From the NCBI RefSeq assembly GCF_014323725.1, contig NZ_JABVED010000014.1, forward strand, positions 101,804 to 165,803: a stretch of DNA of 64,000 bases, read 5' to 3'. Every line of letters begins with the position of its first letter. Position 1 is the first letter of the stretch. Under the pieces are notes generated by a model that did not search any database, was not told where the DNA came from, and worked only from the letters and a program-made list of their open reading frames with translations. A program made the translations under genes and the position numbers. This document shows positions 24,484 to 33,686 of this stretch, in pieces. Origin of the DNA: Actinokineospora xionganensis. Its GTDB lineage: Bacteria; Actinomycetota; Actinomycetes; Mycobacteriales; Pseudonocardiaceae.

Positions 24484-26838
24484 TCAGACCTTGGTGAAGG
24501 TCCAGCGCTGCAAAGCCGCGCCGGTGTCGGGCTGCTGGGTGAGCTTCGCGCCGTCGGTGCCCGCGGCCGCGGTGACCGCAAGGCCGCTCGCCTGGGACAC
24601 CAGGGCGTAGCCGCCCGCCGCCGCGGCGACCAGTGACCAGCGTTGGTTCGCCCCACCGGTGCAGGTCCATTGGATGATCGTGGCGCCCGCGGTGGCCGAG
24701 CCCCCGTTGACGTCCACGCAAAGGCCACTGTGGACGTTCTTGAGCGTGTAGGTGCCGTCGCCGTTCGCTGTCGTGACGAACCGCTGGTTGTTGCCGGTGT
24801 GCGGCGCCCACACGATCAGCTGGGTACCGGTCGCGGTGGCCGAGCCGGGCACGTCGATCGCCTTGCCGGAGGCGGTGATCTGGTAGGTGGCGCCGGAGTC
24901 GACCGGGCTCGGTGAGTACACCTCGAACTCGTAGAGCGAGTACCCGTAGGTCGTGGCCCGCTGGGTGCCCTGCATCCGGACGTAGCGACCGGAGCCGGAC
25001 AGGCCGGTGAGGTCATCGACGCCACCATCTCCCGCCGTCGTGGTGTGAATGGCGGTCCAGGTCGTGCCGTCGGTGGACGTCTCGACGCGGTATCCCCTGC
25101 CGTAGGCAGCCTCCCAGGTCAGTTTGACCCGGCTGACCGGCTTCACCGAACCGAGGTCCACGGTGATCCGCTCGCCGTCGGCGTACCCGCTCGACCAGCG
25201 GGTCGCGTAGTCACCGTCGACGGCATGGCCCCCGGGGAAGCCCGGGGTCTCGGTGCTGGAGACCGTCACCGGCTTGCCGAAGGCAAGGTTTCCCGGCTGC
25301 GCGGCTGTCGGCCACGCAGGGTTGCGGCCGATCGTGGAGATCACCGACGTGAACGACGACCAGGTGGCCACCAGCTTGGGCGAGCCCCACGTCTGCTGCG
25401 CGATCATGCGCAGCCCGTCCTTGATGTCCGAGGCGATCCGGGCCTCGGTCGCCACCTCCGGGTAGTCACACCAGACGTGCAGCTTGGAGCCCAGATTCTT
25501 CGACCGCGAGGCCGCGTCGATGCTCTGGCTGCCCTGGAACAGGTCCGGGTTCCAGGTGTCATATCCCCACTGGCTGCTCGGGCCGCCAGGGCCATTGGAG
25601 TAGAGCACGTAGTAGGTGGGGGTCCAGCTCTCGTTGGAGATCAGGTGGCCGTTGTCGAGATGCTTCTGCGGGGAAAGGCCGTAGTTGTACCAGAACTCGA
25701 CGATGATGTTCGGGTTCACCGTGACGGCACTGCCGCCGAACAGCCCGTCGTTCCAGGCGCGGGTGGTCTTGCCCGCCGCGCGCACGATTCCGTTGGCCCA
25801 GTTGACGAAGCCGAGGTAGGCGTCCTTGGCGTTCGCGGTGGCGCCGTACTTGGCGCGCGCGTAGGTCTGCAGCTGCGGGTAGGCGTTGTAGTCGGTGACG
25901 TACTCGTCGGCGCCGATGTGGAAGTACGGGCCAGGGAACAGCGGCAAATACTCGTCGTAGATGTCCTTGATGAGCGTGTAGGCCGCGTCCTTGCTCAGGT
26001 CGATGAACCCGTGGTTGACCGTGCCGGTGTTGCTGACGAGCTTGAGCTCCGGGTGCGCGGCGAGGATCGGGTCCATGTGGCCGGGCGCGTCGAGTTCCGG
26101 CACGACGGTGATCTTGTACTTCGCCGCCAACGCGATGAGGTCGGTGACCTCCTGCTTGGTCAGGTGCTGGGCGGAGACGTACTCCGGGTGCTTGGTCGAC
26201 TCGATCCGGAAGCCCTTGTTGTCCGACAGGTGCAGGTGGAAGTAGTTCAGCTTGAGATAGGCCAGTTCCTTGACGTGGTCGCGCAGCCAGTGCGGGGTGA
26301 AGTACTTGCGGCCGTTGTCGACCATCAGGCCGCGCTCGGGCTTGAGCGCCCAGTCGCGCGCGGTGCCCTGCGGGATGGACGTGCCCTGCTTGAGCAGCTG
26401 CAAAATCGTGCGGGTGCCATAGAAGGCTCCCCTGTCGTCGCGCGCGGACACAGTGATCCGGTCCGTGATGGACAGCGCGTAACCCTCGGCACCGAGAGCG
26501 GTGTCCGTCGAGCCGAGGGAGAGCAGGATGTCGCCCGCCCGCAGGTCGGCGGCGGTGCCCGCGACCTGCGCGATGTCGGTGCCCGTCAAGGACTTCAGGT
26601 CCTCGGCGAAGGTCTGACTGGTCGAGGCGAGCGCGGCGGAGTCCCGCACGATCCGGCTCGTGGGCATGAACGAGTAGGAGCCGGTGCCGCCGGTCCATTC
26701 CCGCAGGGCGGGGATCGTCCGCGGTTTCTCGTTCGCCGCGGCGGCCGCGGCCGGGCCCGCGACGACGACGCCGCCGACCGTGGTCAGGAGTAAGAGAGCG
26801 GCGAGCGTGGCGCGCGCCAACAATCGCTTGGAGGCCAT
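24484..26838 (-). CDS. Secreted GH20 beta-N-acetylhexosaminidase with CBM32 and ricin-type CBM13
   Basis: A 784-residue exported exo-enzyme removing terminal GlcNAc or GalNAc from chitin oligomers or glycans. Signal peptide to about residue 35; GH20b N-terminal domain to about 160; catalytic barrel about 165-520 with FHLHLSDNKGFRIE and the Asp-Glu pair in HIGADEY (around residue 308); F5/8-type CBM32 about 535-655 (GNLAFGKPVTVSSTE, RYVRMQGTQR); ricin-type CBM13 about 660-784 with QxW-like repeats (NNQRFV, NQRWSLV, LQRWTF). GAAGGA precedes the ATG. A dre-like palindrome 41 bp upstream links it to the amino-sugar regulon of the ABC operon. Confidence 0.92.
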   Translation of the reverse strand: MASKRLLARATLAALLLLTTVGGVVVAGPAAAAAANEKPRTIPALREWTGGTGSYSFMPTSRIVRDSAALASTSQTFAEDLKSLTGTDIAQVAGTAADLRAGDILLSLGSTDTALGAEGYALSITDRITVSARDDRGAFYGTRTILQLLKQGTSIPQGTARDWALKPERGLMVDNGRKYFTPHWLRDHVKELAYLKLNYFHLHLSDNKGFRIESTKHPEYVSAQHLTKQEVTDLIALAAKYKITVVPELDAPGHMDPILAAHPELKLVSNTGTVNHGFIDLSKDAAYTLIKDIYDEYLPLFPGPYFHIGADEYVTDYNAYPQLQTYARAKYGATANAKDAYLGFVNWANGIVRAAGKTTRAWNDGLFGGSAVTVNPNIIVEFWYNYGLSPQKHLDNGHLISNESWTPTYYVLYSNGPGGPSSQWGYDTWNPDLFQGSQSIDAASRSKNLGSKLHVWCDYPEVATEARIASDIKDGLRMIAQQTWGSPKLVATWSSFTSVISTIGRNPAWPTAAQPGNLAFGKPVTVSSTETPGFPGGHAVDGDYATRWSSGYADGERITVDLGSVKPVSRVKLTWEAAYGRGYRVETSTDGTTWTAIHTTTAGDGGVDDLTGLSGSGRYVRMQGTQRATTYGYSLYEFEVYSPSPVDSGATYQITASGKAIDVPGSATATGTQLIVWAPHTGNNQRFVTTANGDGTYTLKNVHSGLCVDVNGGSATAGATIIQWTCTGGANQRWSLVAAAAGGYALVSQASGLAVTAAAGTDGAKLTQQPDTGAALQRWTFTKV

Positions 26839-26878
26839 CGGTGTCCTTCGGAAGCAGGGGACGGGAACCGAGCAAAGT

Positions 26879-26894
26879 AGTGGTCCAGACCAAA
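26879..26894. promoter_or_regulatory. DasR-type dre-like site upstream of GH20
   Basis: AG-TGGTC-CA-GACCA-AA: the 12-bp core TGGTCCAGACCA is a perfect inverted repeat and differs from the core at 12935-12946 only in the central two bases. It lies upstream of the hexosaminidase, a classic DasR target type. Confidence 0.65.
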
Positions 26895-26930
26895 AGAGTG
26901 AAGCGTGCCTGCACGAAAGATGTCAACAGT

Positions 26931-26956
26931 TGTTCATTCATCTGTCGTAATGAACA
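26931..26956. promoter_or_regulatory. Inverted repeat TGTTCATT-N10-AATGAACA
   Basis: Perfect 8-bp arms with a 10-bp spacer in the divergent GH20/GH31 promoter region (26839-27118), about 160 bp before the GH31 start and 93 bp from the GH20 start. Candidate repressor site; no cognate regulator is evident nearby. Confidence 0.4.
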
Positions 26957-27118
26957 GAAATCAACAGCACGCTGCCACAGGCGGCCAAGCGGGGCATTGA
27001 CAGCAGGTGGCGCAAGAGAGACAGTTCTGCGTAATCCTGCACAAAACTACCCCGCTTCAATCTAAAACAAGCACGCTCGCTGGAGACTCCCCCTGCCCTC
27101 CACCCGAGAGGTCTAGTC

Positions 27119-30100
27119 ATGAGAGCCCGACTGTCCCGTCGACTCGCCTTACTCGCCGCCGCCGTCCTCGGCGCTGCCGTACTCCCCCTAATCAGCACCG
27201 GAACCGCGTCAGCGGCCACCCTGGGCAACATCACCGCGTTCACCCCGAACGGGTCCACCTATGAGATCTCGGCGGGAACGCCCAAGGTGCGGGTGAGCTT
27301 CGCCCAGCCCGGCGTGTTCCGGCTGTGGCTCGCGCCCACCGGCTCGTTCAGCGACCCGGTGGCGGGCAAGATCGCTATAAAGACCGACTTCGGTGCGGTC
27401 AACACGACCTGGTCGGACGCGGGCACCTACTACCGGATGAACACCAGCGCGGTGACCCTGCGGGCCTACAAGTCCCCGCTGCGCTTCGAGCTCTACCGGG
27501 CCGACAACACCACGCCGGTCTGGAAGGAGTCGACCGGCCTGACCTGGCAGACCGGCTCCGCCACACAGAGTCTGGTCCGCGGCGCCGACGAGCAGTTCTA
27601 CGGCACCGGGTTCCGCCTCGGCGCCTGGGCGCTGCGCGACCTCTCGGTCCCCGTCGCGATCGACAACACCTGGAAGGAGGGCAAGAACGCCTCGCCCGCG
27701 CCGTTCTACCTGTCCACCAACGGCTACGGCGTCGTGCGCAACACCTGGGCGACCGGGCAGTACGACTTCATGTCCACCGTCGGCCTGCGGCACAACGAGA
27801 CCAGGTTCGACGCGTTCTACTTCGTCGGCGACGGCCCGAAGGACGTGCTCAACCGGTACACCGACGTCACCGGCAAACCCTTCCTCGCCCCGATCTGGGG
27901 CTTCGAGATGGGCAACGCCGACTGTTGGAACGCCTCGAACCCCGACTACACCGGAGATCACAACCGGATCGACCACCAGACCACGCCCGACGTGGTCAAG
28001 TACGCCGACCAGGCGGTCGCGGCCGACATGCCCTCCGGCTGGTTCCTGCCCAACGACGGCTACGGCTGCGGGTACACCAACCTGACGAACGTGGTCTCGC
28101 AGCTGCAGGCCCGGGGCATGAAGACCGGGCTGTGGACCTCGACCGGGCTGGCGAACATCGGCAACGAGGTCGGCGTGTCCGGCAGCCGGGCGGTCAAGAC
28201 CGACGTCGCCTGGATCGGCTACGGCTACGAGAAGGCGTTCGACGGCGTGCAGCAGGCCGTGAACGGCATCGAGAACAACAGCGACGCCCGCCGCTTCGTC
28301 TGGACCGTCGACGGCTGGGCGGGCACCCAGCGCAACGCGGTCGTCTGGAGCGGCGACACCCACGGCACCTGGGACGACATGCGCTGGCACGTACCGGCGA
28401 TCACCGGCGCGGGCCTGTCCGCGTTGAACTACGCGGCCGGTGATGTGGACGGCATCTACGGCGGCAGCGCCAAGACCTACGCGCGCGACCTGCAGTGGAA
28501 GGCGTTCACCCCGGCCCTGATGACCATGTCCGGCTGGGGCCCGGCGAACCCGTCGACCGGGTTCAGCGACAAGCAGCCGTGGCGCTGGGCCGAGCCGACG
28601 CTGTCGATCAACCGCAAGTACCTCAAGCTCAAGATGCGGCTGACCCCATACCTGTACTCGATGAGCCGGGTCGCGACCGAGACCGGCACCCCGTCGACCC
28701 GGGCCATGGTCCTGGAATACCCGAACGACCCGGTCGCCCGGGGCAACCAGACCAGCCAGCAGTTCATGTCGGGCGACTCGTTCCTGGTCGCCCCGGTCAC
28801 CAGCGACACCACCGTGCGCGACGGCATCTACCTGCCCGCCGGCACCTGGACCGACTACTGGACAGGCAAGACCTACGCCGGACCGGGCTGGCTCAACGGG
28901 TACAACGCGCCACTGGACACGCTGCCGCTGTTCGTCAAGGGCGGCGGGATCGTCCCGATGTGGCCGCAGATGAACCGCAGCGGCGAGAAGCCCACCACGC
29001 CGATCACCTACGACATCCACCCGCGCGGCACCTCGACGTTCTCGCTGTACGAGGACGACGGTCTGACCCGGTCCTACCAGACCGGCGCCTTCGCCAAGCA
29101 GAAGGTCGACGTCACCGCCCCCACCTCGGGCACGGGCGACGTGCGCATCCAGGTCGGCGCCAGCGTCGGCACGTACACCGGCAAGCTCGCCAACCGCGGC
29201 TACGACTTCGCCGTTCACGTGGCCTCCGCACCGAGTGCGGTGACGCTAGGCACGACCACGCTTGTCAAGCACACCACCAAGTCCGCCTACGACAGCGCCA
29301 CGACCGGCTGGTTCTTCGACCCGGCCGACCGGGCGGGCGTGCTCCACGTCAAGGCCGGCACGCAGAGCACGTCGACCGCGTTCACCGTCACCGCGACCGG
29401 CACGACGCTGCCCGCGGCGAACGCCATCCCGACCGGCAGCCAGCCCATCCCCAAGGCGGGCCAGACGGTCCTCTCGGTGGACAGCCAGGAAACCGGACAG
29501 CCCGGCAGCAACGCCATCGACGGCAACACCGGCACCATCTGGCACACCGCGTGGTCGAACGTCGACCCGGACCCGGCGCCGCCGCACGAGATCAAGGTCG
29601 ACCTCGGGGCGAGCTACCAGGTCGACGGACTCCGTTACCTGCCAAGGCAAGACGGCGGCGTCAACGGAACCATCGGACAGTACGAGGTCTACGTCAGCGA
29701 CAGCAGCACCACCTGGGGAACACCGGTTTCGACCGGAACCTTCAGCGGCGGAACAACTGAGAAGGCCCTGTCGTTCACCGCGAAGACCGGACGGTACCTC
29801 CGACTGCGCGCACTGTCCGAAGTGAACGGTGGACCGTGGACATCGGTCGCGGAGATCACCACGCTCGGCAAGCCCGCGGCCGCGTCGGCGCCGATCCCCA
29901 AGGCGGGACAGAGCATTGTCTCGGCAAGCAGCCAGCAGACCGGGGAACCGGCGAGCAACGCCATCGACGGCAACACCGCGACCTACTGGCACACCAAGTG
30001 GTCCGGCGGCTCGGACCCACTCCCCCACGAGGTGCAGATCAACCTCGGGGCGAGCTACCAGATCGACGGACTCCGTTACCTGCCAAGACAAGACGGCGGT

Positions 30101-30316
30101 GTCAACGGGACGATCGGCCAGTACGAGGTCTACGTCAGCGACAGCACCACGAGTTGGGGAACACCCGTCGCGACCGGAACCTTCAGCGGCGGAACAACAG
30201 AGAAAGCGTTGTCCTTCACCGCGAAGACCGGACGGTACCTCCGGCTGCGCGCACTGTCCGAAGTGAACGGCGGACCGTGGACATCCGCGGCCGAGATCAC
30301 CGCGGTCGGGCGGTGA
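27119..30316 (+). CDS. Secreted GH31 enzyme with tandem C-terminal CBM32 modules
   Basis: A 1065-residue exported glycosidase. Signal peptide 1-32 (ending ASA before ATLGN); GH31 N-terminal beta domain; barrel with the KTDVAWIGYGY nucleophile-region motif (about 359) and VWSGD acid/base-region motif (about 410); GDVDGIYGGS and DLQWKAF after it; proximal and distal beta domains to about 770; then two F5/8-type CBM32 modules (about 775-920 and 924-1065) that are nearly identical. The DVAWxGxGY and WSGD arrangement resembles the GH31 group containing alpha-N-acetylgalactosaminidases, not classic alpha-glucosidases; activity is not proven. It shares this layout with the GH31 gene at 36170-39952. 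Confidence 0.87.
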   Translation: MRARLSRRLALLAAAVLGAAVLPLISTGTASAATLGNITAFTPNGSTYEISAGTPKVRVSFAQPGVFRLWLAPTGSFSDPVAGKIAIKTDFGAVNTTWSDAGTYYRMNTSAVTLRAYKSPLRFELYRADNTTPVWKESTGLTWQTGSATQSLVRGADEQFYGTGFRLGAWALRDLSVPVAIDNTWKEGKNASPAPFYLSTNGYGVVRNTWATGQYDFMSTVGLRHNETRFDAFYFVGDGPKDVLNRYTDVTGKPFLAPIWGFEMGNADCWNASNPDYTGDHNRIDHQTTPDVVKYADQAVAADMPSGWFLPNDGYGCGYTNLTNVVSQLQARGMKTGLWTSTGLANIGNEVGVSGSRAVKTDVAWIGYGYEKAFDGVQQAVNGIENNSDARRFVWTVDGWAGTQRNAVVWSGDTHGTWDDMRWHVPAITGAGLSALNYAAGDVDGIYGGSAKTYARDLQWKAFTPALMTMSGWGPANPSTGFSDKQPWRWAEPTLSINRKYLKLKMRLTPYLYSMSRVATETGTPSTRAMVLEYPNDPVARGNQTSQQFMSGDSFLVAPVTSDTTVRDGIYLPAGTWTDYWTGKTYAGPGWLNGYNAPLDTLPLFVKGGGIVPMWPQMNRSGEKPTTPITYDIHPRGTSTFSLYEDDGLTRSYQTGAFAKQKVDVTAPTSGTGDVRIQVGASVGTYTGKLANRGYDFAVHVASAPSAVTLGTTTLVKHTTKSAYDSATTGWFFDPADRAGVLHVKAGTQSTSTAFTVTATGTTLPAANAIPTGSQPIPKAGQTVLSVDSQETGQPGSNAIDGNTGTIWHTAWSNVDPDPAPPHEIKVDLGASYQVDGLRYLPRQDGGVNGTIGQYEVYVSDSSTTWGTPVSTGTFSGGTTEKALSFTAKTGRYLRLRALSEVNGGPWTSVAEITTLGKPAAASAPIPKAGQSIVSASSQQTGEPASNAIDGNTATYWHTKWSGGSDPLPHEVQINLGASYQIDGLRYLPRQDGGVNGTIGQYEVYVSDSTTSWGTPVATGTFSGGTTEKALSFTAKTGRYLRLRALSEVNGGPWTSAAEITAVGR
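29603..29862 (+). repeat. CBM32 DNA repeat, copy 1
   Basis: About 260 bp that recurs almost unchanged at 30044-30303, exactly 441 bp (147 codons) later. The identity includes synonymous positions. Confidence 0.8.
30044..30303 (+). repeat. CBM32 DNA repeat, copy 2
   Basis: Second copy of the repeat at 29603-29862, ending 13 bp before the stop of the GH31 gene. Confidence 0.8.
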
Positions 30317-30339
30317 TGGCGACTACGTAGCGCAACCCT

Positions 30340-30378
30340 GATGGGGCGGGCGGAAATTCGACGCCGCCCGCCCCCATC
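30340..30378 (+). terminator. Intrinsic terminator 1 after GH31
   Basis: Long GC stem (30340-30353 with 30364-30378, one bulged base). Confidence 0.7.
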
Positions 30379-30390
30379 GACCCACGACGC

Positions 30391-30425
30391 TCCGCCCCCG
30401 TCAGGTGAGGTCTGACGGGGGCGGA
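30391..30425 (+). terminator. Intrinsic terminator 2 after GH31
   Basis: Perfect 14-bp stem (30391-30404 with 30412-30425), 7-base loop, followed by ACTTGT. Confidence 0.75.
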
Positions 30426-30708
30426 ACTTGTCACCCGGATGACAAACAACCGTCCAAACAGCGAATAGACCGAACAGTCGCAACGTTCTCAGCAGTGACG
30501 GAAACCACTGCGGGTAAACGACGTCCGACAGTGGTTCCTAACAGGAGTGATCACTGCACGTGATCGAACTCGCCAGTAACAAAGGATCATGGACCCCAGG
30601 AATCACCAAGTAGGTGGTACCGCACACGCAGCGTCGATGGCAGGGTTACTCCCCGGCACTCCAAGCCGGAGTCGCGTTGGTCGGTGACGAGATATTTAGG
30701 GGACCGCA

Positions 30709-31938
30709 GTGAACCTCGCCGCCCAGTCGACCAGCTACTTCACGACAGCCCGCCACGAACAGTTGCGTGAGCAGGTCCGGGAGTTCGCGGAGAGCAAGGT
30801 GGCGCCCCGGGTAGCCGAGATGGAAGAGTCCCGGGCGGTCCATTTCGAATTGTCCCGACTGATCGCCCAGCAGGGCTGGATCGGCGTGACGGTGAACCCC
30901 CGCTACGGCGGCATGGGGCTGGGCCACCTGGCGAAGACGATCATCATCGAGGAGTTGTCGCGGGTCAGCGGCGCGATGGGCGCGATGGTGCAGGCCTCGC
31001 AGCTGGGCGTCGCGAAGATCGTGCACTTCGGCAACGAGTACCAGAAGTGGCGCTGGCTGCCCGCCATCAGCGACGGCCGGTGCCTGCCGACGATCGCCGT
31101 GACCGAGCCCGAGTCCGGTGGACACGTCGCCGGGATGACCGCCACCGCCAAACGAGTGAACGGCGACTACGTCCTCAACGGGCGGAAGGTGTTCGTCGGA
31201 AACAGCCACGTCGGCGACCTGCATGGCGTGGTCGTGCGCACCGGGCCCGGTTCGAAGGGGATGTCGGCGTTCCTGGTCGAGTCCACCACACCCGGATTCT
31301 CCCTCGGCCCACACCGGCCCGCGATGGGACTGCACGGCTTCAGCTTCGGCGAGCTGATCTTCGACGACTGCCGGGTCCCGGCGGAGAACCTGCTCGGGGT
31401 CGAGGGCGACGGACTTTCGGTGGCGTACTCGTCGAGCGTCCTCTATGGGCGGCCGAACCTGACGGCCGTCTCCCTGGGAATCCACCAGGCTCTGGTCGAG
31501 CGGACTGTCCAGTTCACCAAGGAGCACCAGCGCTACGGCGAGTCCCTGAGTGAACTCCCGACCGTCAAACAGAAACTCGGCCAGCTCCAGTCCCAGTTGA
31601 TGATCTGCCGACTCGCCGCATACCACGCCGCGCACCTACTCGACCAGGGCATCCCGTGTGACGCGGACCTGATCAACGCCAAACTGCTCAACGTTGAATC
31701 CTCTTTGGACGCCGCACGCACGGCGATGGAGGTGCACGCGGCGTACGCGCTCGATCCCGACCGCCATATCGAACGCTTCTTCCGCGACGCCAACCATATT
31801 TATGCTCCGGCGGGCACTTCGGATGTGCAGCGGTTGCGTCTGGCCGAGGTGGCGCTGGGCACCTATCGGGACCAGTGGTCGGAGCGGTTCGCGGCTGAAC
31901 TCAGGTCTGGCAGTACTTTTCTGCGCAACGCTGGGTAG
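30709..31938 (+). CDS. Acyl-CoA dehydrogenase-like protein without the usual catalytic Glu
   Basis: A 409-residue member of the acyl-CoA dehydrogenase superfamily. The fold is intact: VTEPESGGHVAGM flavin loop, VLNGRKVFVGNS, GLHGFSFGELIFDDCRVP, and C-terminal RFFRDANHIYAPAGTSDVQR. Where medium-chain enzymes have the catalytic Glu (EGT), this protein reads PAGTSD; the alternative positions used by isovaleryl- and long-chain enzymes are Gly and Gln by my alignment. It may be a non-dehydrogenating member or use another base. Such variants occur in natural-product pathways, but nothing next to it supports that. GTG start at 30709 after TAGGGGACC. It stands alone, convergent with the conservon. 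Confidence 0.8.
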   Translation: MNLAAQSTSYFTTARHEQLREQVREFAESKVAPRVAEMEESRAVHFELSRLIAQQGWIGVTVNPRYGGMGLGHLAKTIIIEELSRVSGAMGAMVQASQLGVAKIVHFGNEYQKWRWLPAISDGRCLPTIAVTEPESGGHVAGMTATAKRVNGDYVLNGRKVFVGNSHVGDLHGVVVRTGPGSKGMSAFLVESTTPGFSLGPHRPAMGLHGFSFGELIFDDCRVPAENLLGVEGDGLSVAYSSSVLYGRPNLTAVSLGIHQALVERTVQFTKEHQRYGESLSELPTVKQKLGQLQSQLMICRLAAYHAAHLLDQGIPCDADLINAKLLNVESSLDAARTAMEVHAAYALDPDRHIERFFRDANHIYAPAGTSDVQRLRLAEVALGTYRDQWSERFAAELRSGSTFLRNAG

Positions 31939-32084
31939 GTCCACGCGCGGCTTTGGGTGCGTGGTGCCTGTTGGGGGTTCGCCCGCCGGTTCAACGTTGC
32001 TGGCGCCTGGTTGGGTGGTTCGCCTTGATTCGGGTGCGTGGGTAGTGGCTGATCACACAAACACGCCGGTCCGCTCTGCCCCTT

Positions 32085-32125
32085 GCGATTGGGGGTGGCG
32101 ATCGGCGCCGCCACCCCACCATCGC
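32085..32125. terminator. Bidirectional terminator between acyl-CoA dehydrogenase-like gene and conservon
   Basis: Stem GGGGTGGCG/CGCCACCCC (32092-32100 with 32109-32117) extended by GCGAT/ATCGC (32085-32089 with 32121-32125), between convergent genes. Confidence 0.65.
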
Positions 32126-32147
32126 CTCATCCGAACGCCGTTGGTAG

Positions 32148-32714
32148 TCAGCGCTCGCGCTGGTGGATCAGGTCGACCACCTTGGCGGCCATCGACTTGA
32201 TCAGTTCCAGGCCCGGGCGGCCCCAGTGGCTCTCCTCGGTGGCCACGACGCAGATCGTGCCCAGTGCCGTGCCTGTCCGGTCGATCAGCGGGGCGCCCAT
32301 GTAGGCGCGGACGCCGATCGAGTTGATCACCGGGTTCACCGCGAAGCGCGGGTAGGAGCACACGTCGTCGAGGACCAAAGCCTTGCGGCGCACCACGACG
32401 TGCGGGCAGTAGCCGTGGTCTCGGGCCATCGTGCGGCTCGGGGTGGCGCTCGATGACGACTGCGCGGCCTTCAACGCGTCCGCCTGGACACTCGACGGCA
32501 CGTGCAGCCCGGCGAAGTACTGCTCGTTCTCGCCGATGAAGTTGACCATCGCGTAGGGGGCGTCGGCCGCCTCCGCCAGTTCCGTGGCGAAAGCGTCGAA
32601 CTCCGGGTCGGGGGTGCCGCCGAGCCCGAGTTCCTGCAGCCGCACCAGCCGCCTGCCGACCTCCGGGTCGTTGGGCGCGGTGAGCAGCCGGGAGTCGATC
32701 ATGTCGTAGTTCAT
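32148..32714 (-). CDS. Conservon-associated GAF domain protein
   Basis: A 188-residue cytoplasmic protein that is essentially one GAF domain (about residues 35-182: FATELAEAADAPYAMVNFIGENEQYFAG, HGYCPHVVVRRKALVLDDV, GAPLIDRTGTALGTICVVA). The HGYC and central Cys pattern could hold a ligand or cofactor, but none is shown. It overlaps CvnD by ATGA and is the last gene of the conservon, the position often taken by a cytochrome P450 in other conservons. A sensory output or input role for the Cvn complex is likely. Confidence 0.83.
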   Translation of the reverse strand: MNYDMIDSRLLTAPNDPEVGRRLVRLQELGLGGTPDPEFDAFATELAEAADAPYAMVNFIGENEQYFAGLHVPSSVQADALKAAQSSSSATPSRTMARDHGYCPHVVVRRKALVLDDVCSYPRFAVNPVINSIGVRAYMGAPLIDRTGTALGTICVVATEESHWGRPGLELIKSMAAKVVDLIHQRER

Positions 32715-33328
32715 GGATGGCTCCGGATCCTAGGGACTGGGGCAGTCGTCCCGGCGACGTCGAACGTCGCGAGGACGGATTCGAGCAGGGCGATCAGCAC
32801 CTCGCTCGCCGAGCGGGTCCGGCGGGCGTCGCACCGGACGAGCGGCACATGTGGCTTCAGCGCGAGCGCCTCCCGCACCTGTGCGTCGTCGTAGAAGTAG
32901 CCGCCTTCGAACTCGTTGAGCGCGACGATGAACTTGATGTCACGCCGTTCGAAGAACTCGACGGCACTGAAGCAGTCCTGCAGCCTGCGGGTGTCGGCGA
33001 GGACGACCGCGCCGAGCGCGCCGCGGGAAAGTTCGTCCCACATGAACCAGAAACGATCTTGCCCGGGCGTGCCGAACAAATACAGCACCAAGTTCTTGTC
33101 GGTCAAGGAGATGCGGCCGAAGTCCATGGCGACCGTTGTGGTCGTCTTGCTCTCCACACCGGCCACGCTGTCCGTGCCGACGCTCGCCGCGGTCAGCGTC
33201 TCCTCGGTGGTCAGCGGCTCGATCTCGCTCACCGCGCCGACGAAGGTGGTCTTCCCGACCCCGAAGCCGCCCGCGATGAGGATCTTGACCTGGATCGGGA
33301 ACTGCTCAAACGATCCGGCGGAGGCCAT
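32711..33328 (-). CDS. cvnD: Conservon GTPase CvnD
   Basis: A 205-residue small G protein-like ATP/GTP-binding protein. The P-loop is GGFGVGKTTFVGAVSEIEPL, the switch/Walker B region is VLYLFGTPGQDRFWFMWDEL, and the base-specificity region is VALNEFEGG. Conservon GTPases are thought to work with the roadblock protein CvnB and the histidine-kinase-like CvnA at the membrane. It overlaps CvnC by 23 bp and the GAF gene by 4 bp. Confidence 0.92.
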   Translation of the reverse strand: MASAGSFEQFPIQVKILIAGGFGVGKTTFVGAVSEIEPLTTEETLTAASVGTDSVAGVESKTTTTVAMDFGRISLTDKNLVLYLFGTPGQDRFWFMWDELSRGALGAVVLADTRRLQDCFSAVEFFERRDIKFIVALNEFEGGYFYDDAQVREALALKPHVPLVRCDARRTRSASEVLIALLESVLATFDVAGTTAPVPRIRSHP

Positions 33329-33686
33329 CGATCACCGCCCGCAGGACGTCTGGGTCGTTGGAATAGGACGTGCTTGGCGGGAATCTGGCGATCACAGCCC
33401 CCAGTTCGATCAGGTCGGACAACAGGACCTTCGCCACGGTGACCGGGCGGCGCAGGTGCGCGGCGATCTCGGCGACCGACGTCGGCACCTGGCACAGGCG
33501 CAGCGCCTGGGCGTGCTCCACGCCGAGCCGTTCGGGCGCGACCATGCCGCCGCCCGTGGCCCGGACCAGCGACATCAGGTCCAATGGTGTGCTGGGCTGG
33601 GTGCGCCCATCGGTCACGGCGTAGGGACGGACACCGAACAGATCCGCGTCCGCGTCGGGATCCTCGCCCGTACCAGCCATCGTCAC
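33306..33686 (-). CDS. cvnC: Conservon protein CvnC (DUF742)
   Basis: A DUF742 protein of about 126 residues with the family pattern VRPYAVTDGRT, then a winged-helix-like segment (ALRLCQVPTSVAEIAAHLRRPVTVAKVLLSDLIELG) and a conserved tail (DPDVLRAVIDGLRRI). I start at GTG 33686, which overlaps the CvnB stop as GTGA; the in-frame ATG at 33680 is an equal alternative. A longer frame back to 33761 lies inside cvnB. Confidence 0.88.
   Translation of the reverse strand: MTMAGTGEDPDADADLFGVRPYAVTDGRTQPSTPLDLMSLVRATGGGMVAPERLGVEHAQALRLCQVPTSVAEIAAHLRRPVTVAKVLLSDLIELGAVIARFPPSTSYSNDPDVLRAVIDGLRRIV

Larger units (their letters stand above)
30317..30708. other. Intergenic region with tandem terminators and an inverted repeat
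   Basis: No gene. It holds two terminators (30340-30378, 30391-30425), a 6-bp repeat TTGTCA-N6-TGACAA (30428-30445), and AACCACTG-N18-CAGTGGTT (30503-30510 with 30529-30536), the last a possible operator for the following acyl-CoA dehydrogenase-like gene. Confidence 0.65.
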
